From: Clostridiales bacterium
Lineage (GTDB): Bacteria > Bacillota > Clostridia > Oscillospirales > CAG-272
Reading direction: 5' to 3'
Assembly (NCBI GenBank): GCA_016288155.1
Contig: JAEEYP010000036.1
Coordinates: 1-64,000, forward strand
Length of the DNA stretch: 64,000 nucleotides
The notes beneath the pieces were generated by a model. That model saw only the letters and a list, made by a program, of their open reading frames with translations, was not told the DNA's origin and did not search any database. The stretch's first letter is position 1, and each line of letters opens with the position of its first letter. This document shows positions 58,442-64,000 of this stretch, piece by piece. The position numbers and the translations under genes were made by a program.

Positions 58442-59272
58442 TCAGTACGCGCAGATCGCGCCGATCTCTCCGGCGACCTTTTCGTAGTACGCCTCGTAGG
58501 TCATTTCCGCGTCCGACTTGAAGACCTCGCCGACCAGATACCCGTCGTATCCGGCGGCGCGCAGCGCGGGGATGATCGCCTTCCAGTCCGCGCTGCCGTG
58601 CGTGATATCCTCCCACGTCCCGCCGGAGTTCAGGCTCCCGTTCCGCTTGTAGTCCTTGACGTGCACCTTGCCGATCCGTCCCCCGAGCACCTCGATCCAG
58701 TATTCCGGCACGGAGAACGCGATCATATTGCCCACGTCGAGATACGCGCCGATCTTCGGCGAGCCGATCTCATCGATGAAGCGCACCATATCGTAGGGAG
58801 ACAGAAAGAACCCGTTCCACACGTTTTCCACCCCCACGAAGATGCCGAGCCGCTCGATCTCCTCCCGGTGCTCCTTCATGAAGGCGAGCGACGCGCGCCG
58901 CACGCTTTCCAGCGTGTGGACGCCGCCCATGCCGCTCGGCACGGTAAGGATGCCGTCCGCGCCGAGCGCCGCCGCCGCCTCGATCTGCTTGTACAGCAGC
59001 GCGGCGCCGTCCGGATGCCGTTCGCCGATCCCCATCTTCCCGCCCCACTGCGAGGTGGAGATGCTGCACACGGGCAGACCGTACTTTTGGGACAGCGCGC
59101 GGATCGCGCGGTATTCCGCGTCCGTCGTCGTCATCGTGAGCGCATGCGGAGAATGCCCTTCCCCGTCCACGTTCAGCTCAATGCCTTCAAAACCCGCGGC
59201 GGCGACCGCCGCGAAAGTCTCCTCCATCGTCAATGAGGACTCTACCGTCCATGCGTTCAATGCGCGTTTCAT
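58442..59272 (-). CDS. Sugar phosphate isomerase/epimerase (xylose-isomerase-like TIM barrel)
   Basis: 276 residues from ATG 59272, behind GGGGAGG; the longer open frame upstream crosses the promoter and is not coding. Motifs include GFEGIELNVDGEG, VGVENVWNGFF, GAYLDVGNM and KVHVKDYKRNG, giving the Glu/Asp/His metal ligands of the AP-endonuclease-2/IolE-like fold. First gene of the operon with the oxidoreductase and UroD-like protein, under a consensus promoter at 59363-59391. Likely an intracellular isomerase or epimerase of a keto-sugar; exact substrate unknown. Confidence 0.88.
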   Translation of the reverse strand: MKRALNAWTVESSLTMEETFAAVAAAGFEGIELNVDGEGHSPHALTMTTTDAEYRAIRALSQKYGLPVCSISTSQWGGKMGIGERHPDGAALLYKQIEAAAALGADGILTVPSGMGGVHTLESVRRASLAFMKEHREEIERLGIFVGVENVWNGFFLSPYDMVRFIDEIGSPKIGAYLDVGNMIAFSVPEYWIEVLGGRIGKVHVKDYKRNGSLNSGGTWEDITHGSADWKAIIPALRAAGYDGYLVGEVFKSDAEMTYEAYYEKVAGEIGAICAY

Positions 59273-59362
59273 AGTGCCTCCCCTGCGTATCGGATGTCCC
59301 GCGCGCCGCGGTCCGTCTTGCTCGGATCTTTTCCCGCTGTCCGGGAAACCGGTGACACATTC

Positions 59363-59391
59363 ATTATAACAGAGCGCCGCGCATTTGTCAA
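59363..59391 (-). promoter_or_regulatory. Consensus promoter of the isomerase operon
   Basis: Minus-strand -35 TTGACA (59391-59386) and -10 TATAAT (59368-59363), spacer 17. Confidence 0.88.
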
Positions 59392-59396
59392 CAGAG

Positions 59397-59448
59397 GTGA
59401 AAAAGGCTCCGGCACAAATACGCCGCCGTCTTTTTATCGATTTTTCAC
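59397..59448. promoter_or_regulatory. Inverted repeat between divergent promoters
   Basis: GTGAAAAA (59397-59404) and TTTTTCAC (59441-59448) are exact complements 36 bases apart, between the minus promoter (59363-59391) and the plus promoter (59471-59499). The layout fits one regulator controlling both operons. The 347-base gap holds nothing else recognisable. Confidence 0.45.
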
Positions 59449-59470
59449 AACGCCGAAACCTCATTTCGTC

Positions 59471-59499
59471 TTGACCTCCCGCGTTCTGGGGTGTATAAT
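59471..59499 (+). promoter_or_regulatory. Promoter of the heparinase-like gene
   Basis: -35 TTGACC (59471-59476) and -10 TATAAT (59494-59499), spacer 17. ATTTCGTC at 59463-59470, just before the -35, equals half of the palindrome in the GH78 promoter. Confidence 0.85.
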
Positions 59500-59619
59500 A
59501 ACAGAAGCAAGCCATCCCCTGCTTTTGCTTTCCCGGCAGGCCGATCCCCTCTTCGCGCGGAATACCGCCGTCGGCGCCGAAGGCGCGGCGGCACGTAACA
59601 AATCTGGGAGGTACGTCCA

Positions 59620-61890
59620 ATGCGTAACGTAAAGATCAACGAAGCGGAAACCATTTTCGAGCCGTACTGGGACAGCGGCGAGTCGTATCCGGGCCATCAC
59701 AAATACACCTGCCTGTCGCAGTACCGGGTCGGCCCGGCCGGCGCGGGCGAAGCGGAGGTCAGCTGGAACGCCGTGCGCGTCTCTCTGACCGCGCAGGAGG
59801 AAGAAAACCGTACTCCCCTCTGCATGGAGCGGGACTGCAAACTGCACGTCGCCGGGTACGACCGTCTCATCCTCTTCGCCTGCATCCCGCAGTCGGTGGA
59901 GTTCCGCCTCGTCTGCGTCGTCGACGGGCGGGAGCAGACGGTCCTGTCCTGCGCCGGGAAAGGCATACAGAGCGAGTATATGGGCGAGATCAGCGGCGAA
60001 TGGGTGACGGGACTCAGGCTGGAGTTCACCAACACCGCGTCGGAAGAGAGCGTCCTCGATCTGAGCTGGATGGGGCTGCAGAATTCAGAGAAAAAGGCGG
60101 CGCTCCTCGCCGAGGAAAGCCCCTATACGCCAGACTGGGAGGGCTGCTTCAGCGGAGAGCTCGAGATGAAGCCGCAGCTCGGCATCTTCTTTGACGAGAA
60201 GGGGCTGGAAGCCATCCGGGAGAAGGTGAAAACGCCGGGCTTCAAAGAAGCCATGGACCATCTGCGGGAACGCGCGCAGAACGGTCTGACGATCGAGCCC
60301 GAAAAATACGTGGGCGAATTCTGGAACAACGGGGACACCCGCTGGATCCGGGAGGACGACAGAAAAAAGCCGGAACTGAGCTCGATGATGTCCGATCTGG
60401 CGTTCGTCGGCATCGTGGACGAAAACCCGGACATGCTCAGAATGGCGTGCCGCATGGCGCTGTCCGCCGTGCACTGCAAGTATTTCTGCGAGAGCATCAT
60501 GGGCGTTTTCCCCGGCGCCACGTGGCATCACAGGGCGTTCTGGGAAGTAGCGATATGCCTCGGTCTGGTCCACGTGCTCGACTGGGCGGGGAGCCTGCTC
60601 AGCTGGCACGGGAAGAACATCATCCACGACGCGATGATCATGAAGGGTCTCCCGCGGATGGACGCGGACGTCAAGACCATGGACTACATCTGGAAGATGA
60701 ACCAGGGACCGGTATTCACCTCCGGCATCATCATCACGCTGCTCGCGCTGAGCCGACGTTTCCCGCGGTATATTCCCCGCATCGACGAGGCGGAGAGAGA
60801 TCTGCTCAGCATGTGGGATCAGTACGTGCTCTCCGACGGCGGCGCCGGAGAGGGGCCGATCTACTGGAGCTTCACGATGTACAGCATGAGCGACGCGCTG
60901 TATCTGCTGGCGCGGTATCACGGCATGAGCATCGCGGAGTATCTTCCGGCGTCCGTCCGGAAGAGCGCGCTGTACGGCGAAGCCTTGTTCACGGACAACG
61001 GGTACACGTACGAGCCGGTAAACGACGCGGGCGTGAACGGCGTGTATTCCAAGCAGGCCGTCAGGCTGCTGGCTGCCGCCGACGCCGGAAATATCTGGCG
61101 CAGCCTGAACGACCGTCTGCTCGACCAACCGGGCGGAAGGCTTTCGGACGTCATTTTCGGGGAACGGTACGGCGTGACGGCATCCAAAGCCGATCTGCGG
61201 GAATTCATCAGTCTCCCGGTCACGGGACACACGACGCTGAGACGGCAGACCGAGGACATGGGCACGGTGAGCCTGCACGCCGTCAGCGGGACCATCACCT
61301 TCGGGCACGCGCACGGCGACAAGGGCTCCTTCCTTCTGGAGGCGGACGAAACGCCGCTCCTCATCGACCGCGGATGCGGCTCGTACAGCGGCGCGGACAA
61401 CAATACGATCGAGAAGTCCGAGCGGCACAACGTCGTCACGGCGGTGAAGGACGGCATCCATCTGACGGAAGACGCGAAGGATCCGGCGTGCAGCGCGACG
61501 GTTCTGAGATCCGAATACGAAAACGGCGTGTTCACCTACGAAACGGACGTCACGGCGACCTGGAAGGGCGTGTTCGGCAAGAACGTCCGGCGGATCACTT
61601 CCGACGATCCGCACCGGTACGTCATCGAAGACGAACTGGAGATCTCACCGGAATACGAGGTCTGCTTCGTACTCAACACGTACGGACAGATCACCGAGAC
61701 CGACGGGGGCTTCGTCATCGAGGACGGCGGCAAGAAACTGGCGGTCATCCCCCGAAACTGGCGTCCGGACAAAGTCGAGGCCGGTCCGTACGGGCGGGAC
61801 GGGAGAGGCGTCGCGGTCAACAGACTGTGCCTGTATCGGGGCGGCGCGGAACGCTACCGGCTGACGACGGAGTTGATCCTTTCAAAGTAA
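59620..61890 (+). CDS. Heparinase II/III-like polysaccharide lyase
   Basis: 756 residues from ATG 59620 behind GGGAGG. No signal peptide is visible, so it acts inside the cell on imported oligosaccharides or by unusual export. A beta-domain (1-165) precedes an alpha-toroid with DWAGSLLSW and FTSGIIITLLALSRRFPRY-type helices. The C-terminal beta region carries GHAHGDKGSFLLEADETPLL and DRGCGSYSG, the Hepar_II_III signature with the conserved His and the metal region. It likely removes uronic acid residues by beta-elimination. Divergent from the isomerase operon. Confidence 0.85.
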   Translation: MRNVKINEAETIFEPYWDSGESYPGHHKYTCLSQYRVGPAGAGEAEVSWNAVRVSLTAQEEENRTPLCMERDCKLHVAGYDRLILFACIPQSVEFRLVCVVDGREQTVLSCAGKGIQSEYMGEISGEWVTGLRLEFTNTASEESVLDLSWMGLQNSEKKAALLAEESPYTPDWEGCFSGELEMKPQLGIFFDEKGLEAIREKVKTPGFKEAMDHLRERAQNGLTIEPEKYVGEFWNNGDTRWIREDDRKKPELSSMMSDLAFVGIVDENPDMLRMACRMALSAVHCKYFCESIMGVFPGATWHHRAFWEVAICLGLVHVLDWAGSLLSWHGKNIIHDAMIMKGLPRMDADVKTMDYIWKMNQGPVFTSGIIITLLALSRRFPRYIPRIDEAERDLLSMWDQYVLSDGGAGEGPIYWSFTMYSMSDALYLLARYHGMSIAEYLPASVRKSALYGEALFTDNGYTYEPVNDAGVNGVYSKQAVRLLAAADAGNIWRSLNDRLLDQPGGRLSDVIFGERYGVTASKADLREFISLPVTGHTTLRRQTEDMGTVSLHAVSGTITFGHAHGDKGSFLLEADETPLLIDRGCGSYSGADNNTIEKSERHNVVTAVKDGIHLTEDAKDPACSATVLRSEYENGVFTYETDVTATWKGVFGKNVRRITSDDPHRYVIEDELEISPEYEVCFVLNTYGQITETDGGFVIEDGGKKLAVIPRNWRPDKVEAGPYGRDGRGVAVNRLCLYRGGAERYRLTTELILSK

Positions 61891-61903
61891 AGCAAAACGA
61901 AAG

Positions 61904-61936
61904 AAAAAGCAGACTGATCGTCAGTCTGCTTTTTTT
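61904..61936. terminator. Bidirectional terminator after the heparinase-like gene
   Basis: AAAAAGCAGACTGA (61904-61917) pairs perfectly with TCAGTCTGCTTTTT (61921-61934), T-run to 61936. Confidence 0.9.
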
Positions 61937-61974
61937 CGGCGTTTCCCGTGCACGGACCGCCGTCCCGCTTCCCG

Positions 61975-63231
61975 TCATTTCATGCCCGGCGTCAGATCCA
62001 CCTTCGCAAGTTCCTCCCGGACGGCTTCATACACGCTTTCATCCACCTCGGGCGTTCCCGATTTGTTCGTGGGAAGTCTGTACGGCTCCGGCGTCCGCGG
62101 ATCGGTGGCGTACAGATCGCCCCGATACCGCTCCCGCACGGACGGATCCCTCATATCCGGAACGGGATACGGCTTCCCTCCTTCAAGAACGGAACGGTAT
62201 CCGAGCAGACCCGGCAGCGCCATGTCCAGCGCCCGGTACACGTCGATCGAATACTCTTCCCCGATCGGATCGCCGAGGATCTTCGCGACGAAGTATCCGA
62301 ACGCGGTGGCGTCGCTGTTCGAGTACGGTCCGAGCTCGAGCGGCGGGCGATACCGGAACGTCGGAGCACCAGCCCTCTCCGAGCGGACGTCGTAGTCGAA
62401 TCCCTCCGTATGCCGGAAGACCGTGATGACGTCCGGGACGGCCTCGATGGTACCGCGGTCCCCGAACATACGGTAGGAGGCGATATACGGATGGCGGAAT
62501 CCGTTCGTATTCAGGCTGTGCGCCATGCCGCCGTTTGACAGCTCCATGCTGAGTACGGCGCCGCCGCCGCATCTCGCGCCCTTTTCCGCCATATGAGAAA
62601 GGCGCGGCGCCTCGAGACCGCTGACCCGGACGGGCCGCAGCCCCGTCGAGAACAGGATGGGACCGATGCTGTGCGTACAGTAGAAGGAGGACGGGACGTA
62701 GTTGCGCCAGTGATCCCGCTTCCCGCGCGTCAAAAGATGCCATTTCGGGGAGCAGTCGTTGCAGAAGGTCGCCTCAAGGCATACGGCCTCGCCGATCTCC
62801 CCCGCCTCGTAGTGCCGCCGCATGGCGAACGTGCTGTCGAAATAGCAGTAATTCTCGCCGTAGGCGTACACCTTGCCGCTCTTCTCTACCGCGTCGCAGA
62901 GACGGCAGGCCTCGTCCAGCGTCTGCACCGGCTGTACCTCGCTGTACACGTGTATGCCCCGCTCCAGCGCCCGGATGGCGTACGGAGCGTGCTCGTTCGC
63001 GTAGTTGGCGATGATCACGGCGTCGATCCCCGCGTCCAGAAGCTCGTCGAAGCTCTCGCAGCAGAGGACGGACAGCCCGTTCTCCCGAAAGAACCGCCGA
63101 CTCTTCTCCAGCAGATCCGGATAGGATTCGCAGACGGCGGCGATCTCGGCAAATTCGTACCCCGGCAGGATGCGCATGGCAAAATCCATGCCGCGGCTCG
63201 CTCCGAGAATGCCGATCCTGAGTTTGTTCAT
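61975..63231 (-). CDS. Gfo/Idh/MocA-family oxidoreductase
   Basis: 418 residues from ATG 63231 (MNKLRIGILGASRG) with GGAGG about ten bases upstream. The Rossmann motif GILGASRGMDFAMRI opens the protein; EVQPVQTLDEACRLCDAV near residue 92 replaces the usual EKP with EVQP, so the normal catalytic Lys may be absent at that spot. The YCHSIGPILFSTG-like block (~205) supplies the family His. The start overlaps the stop of the AraC gene by four bases, so both are made together. A sugar dehydrogenase controlled by that regulator is likely. Confidence 0.88.
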   Translation of the reverse strand: MNKLRIGILGASRGMDFAMRILPGYEFAEIAAVCESYPDLLEKSRRFFRENGLSVLCCESFDELLDAGIDAVIIANYANEHAPYAIRALERGIHVYSEVQPVQTLDEACRLCDAVEKSGKVYAYGENYCYFDSTFAMRRHYEAGEIGEAVCLEATFCNDCSPKWHLLTRGKRDHWRNYVPSSFYCTHSIGPILFSTGLRPVRVSGLEAPRLSHMAEKGARCGGGAVLSMELSNGGMAHSLNTNGFRHPYIASYRMFGDRGTIEAVPDVITVFRHTEGFDYDVRSERAGAPTFRYRPPLELGPYSNSDATAFGYFVAKILGDPIGEEYSIDVYRALDMALPGLLGYRSVLEGGKPYPVPDMRDPSVRERYRGDLYATDPRTPEPYRLPTNKSGTPEVDESVYEAVREELAKVDLTPGMK

Positions 63232-64000
63232 ACGTTGTCTTCCTCCGTTTTTTTCAGCGCGCGGCGCGTTTGTTTTTCGCGGTATGCCTGCGGGGAGAGG
63301 GAATACGTCCGCCGAAAGCATTTCGAGAAATAGAGCGGATCAGAAAAGCCGGAACCGTATGCGATCTCCGCCACGGTGATCGACGGAGAGGTCGTTTCCA
63401 GAACGGCCGCGGCGTGCCTCAATCGGGTCTGGCGCAGATACTGCACGGGCGTCATGCCGCATTGCTCCCGAAAAACGTTTCGTATATGGGCAGACGAATA
63501 CGGGAATTTCTTCAGGCTGTCCGAGATCCGGTAGGCGGGATCGGTGAAGTGCTCAAGAATGGAATTCTTCATCCGCTCCACCTGAGGATCGGCGGCGGGC
63601 GCACGGCACAACTGGATCAGGACGTCGTACACGCAGGTCATGAGATGATCGATCTGACAGCCGGAGGCGCCGGGATCCTTCGCATAAACGCGGAACACCA
63701 TTTGGAACAGATGGAGAAGATCCGTCCCCGTATCCCGGAAAACGATGCATCCGCCGTCCTCGGAACGCGCCGCGCCCGCCTGACCCAGTTCCTGCGGGAA
63801 ACGGAGTTCCTGAACGCATATATTTTCAAAAACGCCTTCGCCGGCGGATCCGTGTTCCAGAAGAGGAGGGACGCAGATGACGGTGCCCTCCCGGAAGGGG
63901 ATCGTCTTTTCCCCATTCGTGCCGAACCGCAGTACTCCCGCATTTTTCGTATAGTACAGCACTTCCCAGCATGGGTGGCAGTGCAGGCGGAAAAAACGGA
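63228..64000 (-). CDS. AraC-family transcriptional regulator (5' end outside window)
   Basis: The frame is open to the right edge: residues LHCHPCWEVLYYTKNAG fit a cupin N-terminal sensor domain, so the true start lies beyond 64000, and the GTG at 63962 is internal. The C-terminal two-helix-turn-helix DNA-binding domain is complete (IRNVFREQCGMTPVQYLRQ, VAEIAYGSGFSDPLYFSKCFRR). AraC regulators commonly sense sugars. It is coupled to the oxidoreductase downstream and is a candidate controller of the 56-64 kb island. Confidence 0.92.
   Translation of the reverse strand, partial: RFFRLHCHPCWEVLYYTKNAGVLRFGTNGEKTIPFREGTVICVPPLLEHGSAGEGVFENICVQELRFPQELGQAGAARSEDGGCIVFRDTGTDLLHLFQMVFRVYAKDPGASGCQIDHLMTCVYDVLIQLCRAPAADPQVERMKNSILEHFTDPAYRISDSLKKFPYSSAHIRNVFREQCGMTPVQYLRQTRLRHAAAVLETTSPSITVAEIAYGSGFSDPLYFSKCFRRTYSLSPQAYREKQTRRALKKTEEDNV

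Noticed and set aside
63228-63962. AraC regulator starting at GTG 63962
   Set aside because: The frame continues to the window edge with conserved cupin sequence, so the gene is truncated by the window, not complete.

Overview
The window reads as chromosomal DNA from a GC-rich, low-profile member of the Clostridia (Bacillota), probably an uncultured gut or digester lineage. Pointers are T-box leaders for amino-acid genes, strong AGGAGG-type ribosome sites, consensus sigma-A promoters, the DapF/DapL lysine route, a YtvI-like sporulation permease, an EndoA/MazF close to the Bacillus type, and a BadF-type dehydratase activase. No tRNA, rRNA, CRISPR array, transposase or prophage was seen. Gene identities come from motifs read by eye, with no database search.

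1-17.4 kb is one long plus-strand cluster built around glutamine and amide-nitrogen use. It starts with the end of a PII sensor, then an asparagine T-box and asnB, purC, purA, nadE, purB, guaA, pyrG, purF, carA and carB, and ends with dapF and dapL at a perfect 38-base palindromic terminator. Two near-identical 100-bp hairpin units sit in tandem between guaA and pyrG.

17.4-29 kb holds single genes with their own promoters: a leucine-rich-repeat lipoprotein, oligoendopeptidase F, an MscS channel, an alpha/beta hydrolase overlapping ligA, a secreted SLH/ricin/M23 protein, a cyclophilin lipoprotein, a YtvI-like permease and an EndoA/MazF toxin without a visible antitoxin.

29-44 kb is mostly minus strand. 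A GH78-like glycosidase is co-transcribed with a two-gene BadF/2-hydroxyacyl-CoA dehydratase system. After a pseudouridine synthase comes an operon, read 44.1 to 36.1 kb, of a Gld-type ABC exporter (ATPase, permease, GldG-like, DUF4340) followed by the TldD/TldE metalloprotease pair. Between tldD and tldE lies a 543-bp insert with a frameshifted small-peptide gene. Its leader looks like a RiPP leader and its tail is rich in cysteine. The insert also carries a second, broken copy of the tldD 3' end. This is the most interesting locus in the window.

44-56 kb carries housekeeping and envelope genes: a second M3 peptidase, prfC, a MATE exporter, a 61-residue membrane protein, ileS under an isoleucine T-box, an ECF sigma / membrane anti-sigma-like / lipoprotein trio and an XRE regulator with a zinc ribbon.

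56-64 kb looks like a carbohydrate-catabolism island. Two divergent operons share one control region. One has a TIM-barrel isomerase, a Gfo/Idh/MocA oxidoreductase and a uroporphyrinogen-decarboxylase-like protein; the other a heparinase II/III-like lyase. A second oxidoreductase overlaps an AraC regulator that runs off the right edge.
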